From the NCBI GenBank assembly GCA_905221605.1, contig CAJNDS010001480.1:521001-585000 (forward strand): a stretch of DNA of 64,000 nucleotides. Direction: 5' to 3'. Within the stretch, counting starts at the first letter, position 1, and the number at the start of each line of letters is the position of its first letter. Shown piece after piece: positions 31,021 through 41,800 of the stretch. The notes below the pieces were generated by a model. The model was not told the DNA's origin and searched no databases. It worked only from the letters and a program-made list of their open reading frames with translations. Source of the stretch: Symbiodinium natans. Taxonomy: Eukaryota > Sar > Dinophyceae > Suessiales > Symbiodiniaceae. The position numbers and the translations under genes are program-made.

Positions 31021-31630
31021 GTTGAGGGTTTCCGGTTGAGCTGCGGGGTTTGGGGGTGGTGCAATTTCTATGATGGTTTAGGGTTCAGGGTTTGTAGTCA
31101 TGCTCGCCTGTATTTGACTAGAAGCCCTCAACCCCAAAGTCCAAGCAACCCCAAGCCCTAAGCCCTAAACCCTAAACCCCAAAACCAAGTAACCCTAAAC
31201 CCTGAGCCCTAAACCCTAAACCCAAAACCCCAAATCCAGTTGGCAACCTCTGGGGAATGCCGAGCATCTCCAACTACAGGGTTTAGGGTTTAGGGTTTAG
31301 GGTGTAGGGTTTAGGGTTTAGGGCTTAGGGCTTAGGGTTTAGGGTTTCAGGGTTTGGCTCTACGGGCCATACCTACAGATAGGCAGGCAGACATGGACTC
31401 ACACATGCATGCAGACAAGGGGCTAGACACGTCCTCTTGGCATACCTCGCCCTCTTTCCCGACTCCCCTAAACCCTAAACCCTAAACCCTAAACCCTAAA
31501 CCCTAAGCCCTAAACCCTAAACCCTAAACCCTAAACCCTATGTATCTTGCTGCCTCGGAGTCCAAGTAAGGGGTTACAAGGGTCCCTCATTTCCTAGTTC
31601 TCGACTCCCTTGTGTATCTTGCTTCCGTTG

Positions 31631-31743
31631 AGTTTAGGGTTTAGGGTCTAGGGTTTAGGGTTTAGGGTTTAGGGTTTAGGGTTTAGGGTTTAGGGTTTAG
31701 GGTTTAGGGTTTAGGGTTTAGGGTTTAGGGTTTAGGGTTTAGG
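31631..31743. repeat. TTTAGGG array, 16 units
   Basis: Nearly uniform, with one TCTAGGG unit. Confidence 0.97.
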
Positions 31744-32856
31744 GGTTACATAGGCCCTCATTCCCTACTAAGAACCAGCGAGTTGGAGCGCAAAAGCGTG
31801 GAAGGTAGGCATCGCAGTTGCTTCTGCACTCTGATTCTTTTGTAACTGCCAAGGGACATGGTCCTGCATGGTTCAGGGCAGCACTGTTCTTGGATTTCGG
31901 CCTGGACCACTGTTTTTGAGGGTTAGGGTTTAGGGTTTAGGGTTTCGGGTTTAGGGTTTAGGGTTTAGGGTTTAGGGACCAAGCAGTGTGCTTGGGAAGT
32001 TTCTGGCGAAGAAGTGGCCGGTTGCACGGGCATAAGTGGCCCTTGCACAAAAAGAGGCCCATGCATCCCCAAAACCGAATTCACTAGCTTGGACGCAGAG
32101 TAGCTTGGACCCAGAGTCGGCCCTTATTTCCTTGTTTTAGGGGAGAAGTTCCCTTATGAGGACCCTTTAAACCAGAACAGGGTCCCCTTTTCATTCATAG
32201 GTTACCTTTGGGTCTAGATTCGGTAGCTTGGCATAGCCCACACCTACATTGAGATGGAGCCGCGGGAAAAACCTCCCCAGCCGAGCCTGTGGGTATTCCA
32301 GTTTAAGGTTTGGGGTTTTGGAAGTTTAGGGTTTAGGAGGTTTAGGAGGTTTAGGATGTTTGGGGGGGTTTAGGCTTTTGGCGTTAGGGCTTACCGGGAA
32401 GACTCTTGCTAGTCACCTAAATCCTCCGTGAAGACGCTGCAGCCTGATATGGAGCCACAAATATCACTACCATCATTTTCGCCCCTGCAGTTTTGATAGT
32501 TGGAAGTATACAAGAACCATTAACGATTATGTCGGACTACGATTATTATTATTGGTATTATTCGTAAGTATTCTTCTTCTTATGTCGGACCCAAGATTAT
32601 GTCGGCCCTCTTCAAGAACATTGCCAACTTCTTCAGACGGTCCCTCTACATTGATAGGCTCCACCATAAAAGCACTAGCCCTTTAACCCTAAGCCTGTGG
32701 GTGTTCCTTTTTAAGGTTTGGGGTTTAGGAAGTTTAGGGTTTAGGGTTTCCTTAAACTCCAAAACCCTAAAACCCGTAAACCCTCACCCTGAAACCCTAA
32801 CCCCAAAACCCTAAAACCCCACACCCCCTAAACAGGCCCCTTATGTTAATGTCTCC

Positions 32857-32970
32857 TTGGTAGCGCAGTTGTACCCTGTTCCCTTTGTTTGGTTCACGGT
32901 TCCCTTACAGAGTCACCAACCCAAAAAACAAGGCGCCCTTGTTTTTTTCATGTGGTTATTGGGCTACCAA
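32857..32970. mobile_element. Family 5 element, intact copy
   Basis: The ends TTGGTAGCGCAGTTGTACCC and TTATTGGGCTACCAA are inverted repeats. It serves as the uninterrupted reference for the copies at 20,899, 23,650 and 34,837. Confidence 0.7.
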
Positions 32971-33218
32971 GACTTGAACCCTAAACCCTAAACCCTAAGC
33001 TTCAGGGTCACAGCGTTTACAGGGATTCTAGGGGTTATTGGGCTTACAGGGCTTATAGGGACTATAGGGTTCATAGGTTATTTTGGGCCTGTAGGTTAGG
33101 GTTTAGGGTTTAGGGTTTAGGGTTTAGGGTTTAGGGTTTAGGGTTTAGGGTTTAGGGTTTAGGCTTTAGGGTTTAGGGTTTAGGGTTTAGGCTTTAGGGC
33201 TACCCAGTTCCCTGAAAG

Positions 33219-33271
33219 GTCACGGATCCACCGCCGCAGAAGGATGAAATCGTGGCCGAGCTGATTGAAAA
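33219..33271 (+). CDS. Candidate exon
   Basis: A 53-base segment bounded by GAAAG|GTC and GAAAA|GCTCAG. It reads VTDPPPQKDEIVAELIE. Linker plus helix in character. Confidence 0.38.
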
Positions 33272-33446
33272 GCTCAGCCCTCAGGGCCTCTGCAGCCCGA
33301 AACCCTAAACCCTCAACCCGAAGCCCCAAACCCTAAACCCTCAACCCGAAACCCGAACCCCCAAACCCTAAACCCTAAACCCTAACCCCAAAGTAGGTAG
33401 CCTAAGCTCGCCATAAGACACACAGGTTGCCGTTGTTTCTCATCAA

Positions 33447-33496
<50 letters not shown>

Positions 33497-34407
33497 CGAA
33501 AAAAAAAAGTCTGTCAGGGTTTAGGGTTTAGGGCTTTAGGGCTCAGGGTGAGGTTTTGGGCTTAAAGTTTAGGATTTAGGGGCTAGGGTGAGCCTCTTGA
33601 ACCCCCATTTGCCCCTTAATCTCTTGTTTGGTTGGGTGCCACGTACAAACTCCATCAATCCCATCCCTTAAACACAAGACTCCCAGATCCTTCAAGCCGA
33701 AAGCCTATGCCCTAAAGCCATAGACCCCTAAGTCCCCACACCCAATTCCTAAACCCTAAACTTCGGCCCTAAACCCCAAACCCCAAACCCTAAACCCCAT
33801 ATCACATAGCCGAGGATCATGACTCCCCGCGACGCAAAGAGCAAGCAGGTGGTGCCAGGACCTTACTGGGTTCGGACTTCGGGTTTAGGGTTTAGGGTTT
33901 AGGGTTTAGGGTTGCGGGTTCAGCGTGTGGGGTTTGAGGTTTAGGGTGTAGGGTTTGGGGTTTTGGGGTTTGGGGGTTGGAGTGAGCCAAGGCCTGGGGG
34001 GCCTAGGGGTCAGGGTTTAGCAGGGTTTCGGGCTTAGGGCTTGAGGTTTAGGGCGTGCATTTCCCACCAACTTGGTCCACGCAATCGTCAGACCCCCTGA
34101 CAAGGCCCCCTCTATTGTCTATACTACTCTACTATTGGGATAGTTGAGCCCAATTATAGGCGGGGTAGTATAGAGGAGGGCAGCAGGGAAACCGATTAAG
34201 ATCCCTTTATTGTGGGTTGCCATGAATGACCCAACAGTAGGATAGAGCAACACTAAGGGGGTTCTACTTTGTGATCCTCTCAGGGGCATGGGGGGGTTTA
34301 CGGTTTAGGGTTCGGCCACCCTAAACCCTAAACCCTAAACCCTAGCCCGAATCCCGAAACCCTAAACCCTAAACCCTTTTCCCTAAACCCTAAACCCTAA
34401 ACGACAG

Positions 34408-34517
34408 CCATGACGTCCCTCTCAAGCATCGTTCAAGATGCCTACGCCGATTTGGAGCAGGGCAAGCAGGAGCAGGTGGTCCTGCGGCTCCCGCGGCTGC
34501 TGGATCTTCGTCCTGGG
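34408..34517 (+). CDS. Candidate exon, possible start codon
   Basis: After CGACAG the frame reads MTSLSSIVQDAYADLEQGKQ and then EQVVLRLPRLLDLRP up to GGG|GTTTAG. An ATG lies two bases in, so this could be a first coding exon. The donor would again be the GT of a heptamer block; an internal GAGCAG|GTGGTC is an alternative. Confidence 0.4.
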
Positions 34518-34836
34518 GTTTAGGGTTTAGGGTTTAGGGTTTAGGGTTTTGGGTTTAGGGTTGAGCAAAGGCAGGCGCTTGAAGCCCAATGTGCGGGCCC
34601 ATGTGGGCCAAGCGTGTGCGCGGCTGTCATTTTGGAGTTCAGCTCGGGGTAAACCCTAAACCCTGCACGCTACCCTTATGCTCCGAAGTTTATAGGGTGT
34701 GAGGGCTAGAAATTAGGTTTGGGGGTGTCCCTCTTTAGGGAATTCAACCATGCTCGGGGGTACCAACCTCAATCTCCTGTATACACCGGCCCCTAAACCC
34801 TAAACCCTAAAGCCTAAAGCCTGAAACCCTTAACTC

Positions 34837-35050
34837 CTGGGTAGCCCAGAGGTACCCCTTTGCCTTGTTGTTTGGTTCAAGGTCCCTTAGAAGGTAACAC
34901 TTAGGATGTTCTTCCTTATACTAACAGTCCTTTATAGGGGTTGCAATAGGGTGTATATACTCCCGATTAAGGACTGTTAGTATACAGGGGAACATCCCAC
35001 AGTAACCCCAAGAGGGTGCCCGTCTTTGCAACATGGTTGCTGGGCAATGA
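34837..35050. mobile_element. Family 5 element with a nested family 2 element
   Basis: The outer arms (CCTGGGTAGCCCAGAGGTACC and CAACATGGTTGCTGGGCAA) match family 5. Removing 34,901-35,000 restores the collinear order seen at 32,857. Confidence 0.75.
34901..35000. mobile_element. Family 2 element nested in family 5
   Basis: 100 bp, TTAGGATGTTC to GGGGAACATCCCAC. Flanks GGTAACAC and AGTAACCC agree at 6 of 8 bases, supporting an 8-bp target duplication. Confidence 0.8.
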
Positions 35051-35276
35051 GGTCTCTTAGACATTTACAAGCTCAAAGCCCTCAAACCCTAGTGCCTTTA
35101 AAGCCTTGGAGCCTTGAATCTCGTATATCCTTAGTGTGGAATGGCCTCAAGGAAGCCTTTAGACCCTAAACCCTAAACCTTAAACCCTAAACCCTAAACC
35201 GTCAACTAAACCCTAAACCCTGAACCCTAAACCCTAAACCCTAAGCCCTACATCGAGACCTTCAGGGTAGCAGTAG

Positions 35277-35332
35277 GTGAAGCGCAGAGCCGCACTGAGC
35301 TAGGCCGGCTGAGGTTGATGGAAGATTCCGAG
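35277..35332 (+). CDS. Candidate exon ending in a heptamer donor
   Basis: A 56-base segment bounded by CAGTAG|GTG and GAG|GTTTAGGG. It reads EAQSRTELGRLRLMEDSE, coiled-coil-like. Confidence 0.38.
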
Positions 35333-35365
35333 GTTTAGGGTTTAGGGGCCAAGTAGGTGGCGGTT

Positions 35366-35463
35366 CAGGGCTTAGGGTTTAGGGTTTAGGGTTTAGGGTT
35401 TAGGGTTTAGGGTTTAGGGTTTAGGGTTTAGGGTTTAGGGTTTAGGGTTTAGGGTTTAGGGCT
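35366..35463. repeat. TTTAGGG array, 13 units
   Basis: Uniform heptamers. Confidence 0.97.
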
Positions 35464-35721
35464 ACTGGATCGTGCCGCGCCCAAAAGCTTTATTGGAGCC
35501 CTTGCTCTAGGAAGGGTATGTGAGGAGTTTAGAGGGAGAAGAAGTCCTTCCTGCCCCCGAAACGACAGGTTTACGATATTGGGGGGTGCCTTTTTGGGGT
35601 CCTTATTGTAAGGGGATCCTACTCTTTGGGGTCTGTCCCTGATTTTCGTAGGTCAGCTGAAACTGCGTTCCGTGTTGGGACCCTAAACCCAACCAAAAAA
35701 CGTAAGCGCCTGCGGGTGCTT

Positions 35722-35825
35722 TGGAGGTTCAGGGTACTTATAACCCCCACATCGAAGCCCTGTAAGTCCTCTCAAATAGTATAGTCCCTACTTACTAAGG
35801 ACTGTTAGTATAAGATGGAACATGT
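35722..35825. mobile_element. Chimera of family 3 left end and family 2 right end
   Basis: TTGGAGGTTCAGGGTACTTATAACC is the left end of family 3. From about 35,778 (TAGTATAGTCCCTACT, AGGACTGTTAGTATAAG, GGAACATG) the sequence is the right half of family 2. It ends in CCCCAAA units. Confidence 0.6.
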
Positions 35826-36100
35826 CAAACCCCAAACCCCAAACCCAAAACCCCAAACCCCAAACCCCAAACCCCAAACCCCAAACCCCAAACCCCAAAC
35901 CCTAAACCCTAAACCCTAAACCCTGAACCCTAAACCCTAAACCCTAAACCCCCCCCCCCCCCCCCCCCACCCCCCATGAACCTCGGAGTGTTAAGGGGCT
36001 GAGGTTCTCAACCCTAAACCCTGAACCCTGCACCCTGAACCCTGAACCCTGAACCCTGCACCCTGAACCCTGAACCCTGAACCCTCCGGCGTGGGCCAAG

Positions 36101-36150
36101 GAATGCGCTGCAAGAAGACTGAGGGCCACACCCTGGTGGGGAAGTCCAGG
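36101..36150 (+). CDS. Candidate exon
   Basis: A 50-base segment bounded by GCCAAG|GAATG and CCAGG|GTACGC. It reads MRCKKTEGHTLVGKSR. The next TTTAGGG array starts nine bases after the donor. Confidence 0.4.
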
Positions 36151-36158
36151 GTACGCAG

Positions 36159-36326
36159 GTTTAGGGTTTAGGGTTTCGGGTTTAGGTTTAGGGTTTAGGG
36201 TTTAGGGTTTAGGGTTAGGGTTTAGGGTTTAGGGTTTAGGGTTTAGGGTTTAGGGTTTAGGGTTTAGGGTTTAGGGTTTAGGGTTTAGGGTTTAGGGTTT
36301 AGGGTTTAGGGTTTAGGGTTTAGGGG
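36159..36326. repeat. TTTAGGG array, about 23 units
   Basis: One of the largest arrays. It separates two coding-like segments by less than 10 bases on either side. Confidence 0.97.
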
Positions 36327-36329
36327 GAG

Positions 36330-36380
36330 GCCTGCGCATGACTGGGTCAAGCGCCGGCCTGTCAAGCTATGGAGTGCTAG
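36330..36380 (+). CDS. Candidate exon
   Basis: A 51-base segment bounded by GGGGAG|GCC and CTAG|GTGCCA. It reads LRMTGSSAGLSSYGVL. Confidence 0.35.
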
Positions 36381-36942
36381 GTGCCACAGAGGTGGCGCCA
36401 AGCAGTTTTATAGGGTTCTTCAGGGAGGGGGGGACAAGGGGGCCCGAAACCCTAAACCCTAAACCCTAAAGGGTATGTCACCTAAAGCCTCCCTACTACT
36501 CTCTACTACCCTAACGCTCCCTCAGATTTGTTAAGGTTCCCTGGGTACCTAGCCCCCATGAACCCCCCTCCCTCAAGAACCCTATAGTAGATAGATCGGA
36601 CAGAAGGCGATGGACAGAGGACACCCTCTCCCAGTCTATTTCAGCCCGAGCTTCTGAACACTAAGCTTATAAACTGTAAAGGCTAGACACACCCACAGAC
36701 AGTGGAGGTTTCTAAACCCTAAACCGTCAAAACCCTAAACCCCAAACCCCAAACCCCAAGCCCTAAACCCTAAACCCTAAACCCTAAACCCTAAACCCTA
36801 AACCCCAATTTCAAAAACTCTACAGCCAGTGGAGGTCTCGTAAAGTCGGGTTGAGGTCTGGAGCTTTGGACTTGGGATTCGGGGCAGTTTGGAGGTCTAG
36901 GGCTTGGGCTTCATGAGTTTAGATTTAGGGTTTAGGGTTTAG

Positions 36943-37096
36943 GGTTCAGGGTTCAGGGTTCAGGGTTCAGGGTTCAGGGTTTAGGGTTTAGGGTTTAGGG
37001 TTTAGGGTTTAGGGTTTAGGGTTTAGGGTTCAGGGTTCAGGGTTCAGGGTTCAGGGTTCAGGGTTCAGGGTTTAGGGTTTAGGGTTTAGGGTTTAG
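36943..37096. repeat. Mixed TTTAGGG / TTCAGGG array
   Basis: Blocks of TTCAGGG (36,943-36,978 and 37,028-37,070) alternate with TTTAGGG blocks. The same variant occurs in complement (CCCTGAA) at 37,819-37,868, 38,401-38,478 and 59,603-59,632. Confidence 0.92.
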
Positions 37097-37716
37097 GTTT
37101 CGGTTTTGGGAACTTTGAGCATAAGGGGTTCAGCTAGCTTTGTGGGGCTAGAAAACTCTTATATAGGTTTCGTGGGTGGGCTACAACAAGTTGGACTCAG
37201 GGTTCTAGGGCTTAGGATTTTGGGTTACGTAGGTTGGGGTTTAGGGTTTAGGGCTTGGGGTTTAGGGAAATATGGATGCAAAGCAATGTTCTCATCGGTG
37301 TGTGTCTGTGGGGGCCGGGGGGGGGGGGGGGGGGGGGGCTTGCAATTGATTGGTTTGTGACTTACTCCTCTCTCTTCCCAGGTATTTCTTAACAAGGCCC
37401 CTGCGGGCCTGAAGGGGCATTGTTAGGGTGTAGGGCATCTTCACCCTAGACCCTTTAAGCCTAGAACCCCAAACCTTTGTCCGGGGTGTCTAAACCCTAA
37501 ACCCTAAACCCAAGGTTTAGGGTTTGGAGCCGATGTACCCCCCTCCTAATCACCCTCTAGACCAACAGATGGCACATATGTGGCATATTTGGGGTTTCCG
37601 AAAATAGGGGTACCCTTTTTGGGGGTCCTTGAAGGGGATTCTATTCTATTTGGGGTGCTAAACCCTAAACCCCAAAAAGTCCTATAACGCCTGCCACTCC
37701 GAGAGGCCCCCACAAG

Positions 37717-37777
37717 GGCTGTCAATGCAGCGGAAGTTGTCTCACCCCCGGCCGACGCCCGCGCACATGACAGTACG
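37717..37777 (+). CDS. Candidate exon
   Basis: A 61-base segment bounded by CACAAG|GGC and TACG|GTGACC. It reads AVNAAEVVSPPADARAHDST. Low complexity; no family. Confidence 0.35.
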
Positions 37778-38300
37778 GTGACCCCTAAACCCTAAACCCT
37801 AAACCCTAAACCCTAAACCTGAACCCTGAACCCTGAACCCTGAACCCTGAACCCTGAACCCTGAACCCTAAACCCTAAACCCGAAACCCAAGCACAGTCG
37901 ACAGCAAAGCATAGGGAAGCGCCGAATCCCGTATCAACCACAAGCCTACTGAAACAGGAATTGAAACAGCCCTAGACTCATACTTCCTGGCATGTGGCAG
38001 TTGGGCAGGCATCAGACCTCGCATGATGCACCGGCTCGCTAGATGCCAAAATAGTTTAGGGTTTGGGGTAGTGTTGCGGGTTTTGGGTGCCAAAAGTACC
38101 CTACACCCTAAGCCCCACCTTCGTCCAGTAACCTATGTTGGTCGTTCTCCCCGAAATCCTGAACCATAAACCCGAAGTCCTAGACCCTAAACCCTAAATA
38201 AACCCTCTCCCCTAAACCCTAGACCCTAACCCTTATGGTAGGTTCCCTTTTCAGTACGAATCTCCCCTTTTGCGGGGCTCTTTTCCCGATGGTGCATGCC

Positions 38301-38500
38301 TTGGAAGGACCCTAAACCCTAAACCCTAAACCCTAAACCCTAAACCCTAAACCCTAAACCCTAAACCCTAAACCCTAAACCCTAAACCCTAAACCCTAAA
38401 CCCTGAACCCTGAACCCTGAACCCTGAACCCTGAACCCTGAACCCTGAACCCTAAACCCTGAACCCTGAACCCTGAACCCCCTGACCCTGAACTAAACCC
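38301..38500. repeat. CCCTAAA array passing into CCCTGAA array
   Basis: About 14 CCCTAAA units followed by about 10 CCCTGAA units, with a sharp change of unit type. Confidence 0.94.
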
Positions 38501-38666
38501 CCCCCCTAAACCCTACCCCCCCCCCCCCCCCCCCCCGCCTTAGACCCTTAGCAAGCTGAAGGGCGAACATAACCAAGGGAATGCTCCTTTCTGGGGTTTG
38601 GGTTCAGGCTTTCGGGTTTAGGGTTTCGGTTGAGGGTTTAGGGTTTGGGGTTTAGGGTTTAGAGGT

Positions 38667-38760
38667 CCTTCATATGGTCCCTTACCCCCTTTGAAGGGTT
38701 CTGAAGTATGGGCCCGTGAGTCTTAATAAGGCACCCCGACATTCGGAACCCCCACATCGA
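38667..38760. mobile_element. Probable family 4 element, reversed, decayed
   Basis: TATGGTCCCTTACCCCCTTT at the left and ATTCGGAACCCCCACATCG at the right resemble the reversed family ends. The middle is poorly matched. Confidence 0.4.
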
Positions 38761-38834
38761 CTTCTGAATTCTGAAGCGCCTTTTCTTTTTTGGGCGCGAA
38801 AAGCGCCTCAACAACTTGATTGGCCCGGCTAGAG

Positions 38835-38890
38835 GCACGCTGGATCGCACAGAAGTACATCGAGAACCCGATGGTGGTCAACGGCAAGAA
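38835..38890 (+). CDS. TTLL exon 1 of those seen
   Basis: It reads ARWIAQKYIENPMVVNGK plus two bases. Acceptor CTAGAG|G, donor AA|GTCTGA. It corresponds to the WVVQKYIE stretch of TTLL proteins. The start could also be two bases earlier. Confidence 0.85.
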
Positions 38891-41800
38891 GTCTGATGCT
38901 CATCTGGGGCCAAGGGGTAAACCTAAGCCCTCAACCCTATCCATCGGCTCAGAGACAGGGGCGTGCTACTACGAATCTCATCACTCCCATCTTCTATCGG
39001 CAGTGGTTCGGGGGATGTTTGGTCCGGGGAATTTGGATTTTTTGGGGAGTTTTGGGTTTAGGCGGTTTAGGGTTTTGGGATTAGAGGTTTTGGTTTAGGA
39101 GATCTAGGGCTTTAGGGGTCGGGCTGCAGACCACAATACTCGATGAAACGCCTGGCATTGCCTCGTGCCGTTTTCCTGACTTCTAGATTCCCATGCGGGT
39201 CGTGTTTAGCCAATCCTACCTCGTGTGTCTGCCCTAAATCCCCTCAACCTAGAGGGTCTGGGGGCTGCATACAGCGGGGTAGTAGGGGAAACCGTGATCA
39301 AGGTTGTAACAGTCCTTAATAGGGATTATAGTACCCTCCCCTATTATCATCCCTACTAAGGACTGTTAGTAGGAGGGGGAGCCTCCGAAGACACGCGTCT
39401 TAAGGTTGTTTCCGACCATGTCTTGTTGTTGCCTCCGCTGCGGACACTTGCCGTGACCAACGCCTAACCTCCTTAGTTCCTAGATTTAGGGTTTAGGGTT
39501 TAGGGTCTAGGTTTAGATCAGGGCTAAGAGCGACCCAACCCCCCCCCCCCCCCCAAAAAAAAAAAAATAAATAAATGAAAATAAATAATGATATCCCAAA
39601 ATCATCATGCTCAGGTTTGACATTCGTCAGTGGGTCCTCGTTACCAGGCCACTCTTTCGGGCTCGGGGTGTTGCACTACCAGAGTCACAAAGGGCAGTTT
39701 AGGGTTTAGGGTTTTGGGTGGTTCTTACACTAGGGTCCTTTTTGGGTCTTCTATATGTACTACGAGAGCCACAAAGGGCAGTTCTTACACTATTTTGAGG
39801 TCTTATCTATGGTCAGTTCTCAAAAGTATGGTCTTTTTCGGGGGTTGCTGCTTTATCCCTTGTGTTTAGAGTACCCAAAAAATGGCCATTATTTGAGAAC
39901 TGAGCATCTAGCCCGGCATCCTTTGTCTAAAGAGAGGTGAGCCTGTTAACGCAGTAGTAGAGTAGCCCTAAACCCTAAACCCTAAACCCTAAACCCTAAA
40001 CCCTAAACCCTAAACCGTTTACAAGCCCTGTAGAAACCCAAAGGTCGAGCTTTCGGGCTCTATAGGGATTGTAATACCCCAGCCTAGAGTTAACCTCTAG
40101 CTGCCCTAGGATACACGACGACTTGGGGGGGGGGGGGGGGGGCAATTCCCAGAATCGGGTTTGGGGTTTAGGGTTTAGGGTTTAGGGGAGAGGGTTCGGG
40201 GTTTAGAGTTTAAGGTTCAGGGTTTAGGGTTCAGGGCTCTGGGCTTAGGGGGTATTCGTTGTTTGGGGTGGGGAGGGAGGGGGGACTACAAGAGCCTCTA
40301 GAGGTATGTGCCCCCCAGTACTTGTCATCTGAACTACCCAATCTGATCCATCAAATTCAGTAAACCCTAAACCCTACATGACTACCACATGAAAGAAGCT
40401 CTACATTGCGTTGGAGCCTGGTAGGGTTGAGGCTGCATGGTCTGCAGGCTTGAGATTTTGGCTGATGGTCAAAGTAGTCCGGTTTAGGGTTTGGGGTTTA
40501 GGGTTTAGGGTTTAGGGTTTAGGGATTTTGTCAGCAACTGCAAGGAGTTGTAGGTAGGGCTTGCAAGTTGGGATGTTCCCCATGTACTGGCAGACCTTCA
40601 TCGGGATTGTAGTGCCCCTAGTATATTCCTCATATAAGGACTGCTATAGGAGTTCAAGCATGGGTTTAGGGTTTAGGGTTTGGGGTTCAGGGTTTAGGCC
40701 AAGGACTGCCACAGCCGGCAGGAACCTTCCCAACGCGTTGGACCTATATGGCTTCACCCTTGGTGCATTTATTGGAGTATTTCCCCCCCCCCCCCTGTTT
40801 GTTGTGGGGAGGAAGGGGGGAAGGGGAAGGGGGGAAGGGGGGAAGGGGGGAAGGGGGGAAGGGGGAAGGGGGGAAGGGGGGAAGGGGGGAAGGGGGGGGG
40901 GGGGGGGGGTCGTTAAGAGCATCGTATTGGGGATGCTTCTTTTTATGTAGCCGCAGCCTAAACTTCAATACCATCAGCCCGAAACCCTACGGCTGCCTAA
41001 CCTGGGAATGGTCTTGGCACCAGTGCTGCTTTGCAGGTGGAGCCCGCTGGCCGCCTGGTTTTACCAGGACCAACATGGAGAGCTCTATCCCGAAACAAGC
41101 CCCTAAGACCATGAATCCTAAAGGTCTCAAACCCGAAACCCTGAACCCTAAACCCTGAACTTCGAAGCCCTAAACCCCAAACCGCAGACTATAGATGGGG
41201 CTCGGGGTTCAGGAACTTGTTTTTTCACTTCCGGTTCTAACATAGAGCCTAAGCGCCAGGCTACCCAAAAAGGAGTCGCATTTTGGAGAATGCGCAGTAG
41301 GGAAGTTCTCTAAATGAAGTTCCCTTTTCAGGCCCCCATGTCACACAGCACCTTCAACAGGGCCCAAGTTAGCGAACGACCCATGTGCCGACTTGGGGTA
41401 GGGTTTAGCGTGTTGGGTTTGCGCTTGGTGGGTGTAAGTATTGCTCTTTTGGAATTATGGTGGGTGTATACCAAAGGCTCCATGTACCCATCTAGTATAT
41501 ACTTGGGCCTTAAAGGGGTTCCCATATAGTAGCTTTAGGGCCCAAATATATACTATATGGGTACATGGACCCTTAGAGTATGTATTGAGGATCCTTTTTG
41601 GGGGGATACCACTTCGACCGACAAGCCACTCAAACCTCTTACCTTTAAGCCTTTCACTTTTGACCCGCAGGCGCAGCAGACCCGAAACCCTAAACCCTAT
41701 CACCCTCAACCTTGGAACTGACCTCTTAAGGTTACCTAGGTTGCTTTGGGTTTATAAGGGGCCCTATATATAAATATTCTTCAGAGGGTTTAGAGGCCAA

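Larger units (their letters stand above)
31021..33218. other. Arrays and unique segments, no gene seen
   Basis: It holds TTTAGGG arrays (31,631-31,743, 33,095-33,205), short CCCTAAA blocks, an inverted element around 32,098-32,215 and the family 5 element at 32,857. The unique stretch 32,400-32,640 is AT-rich with TTATTATT motifs and shows no convincing frame. Confidence 0.6.
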
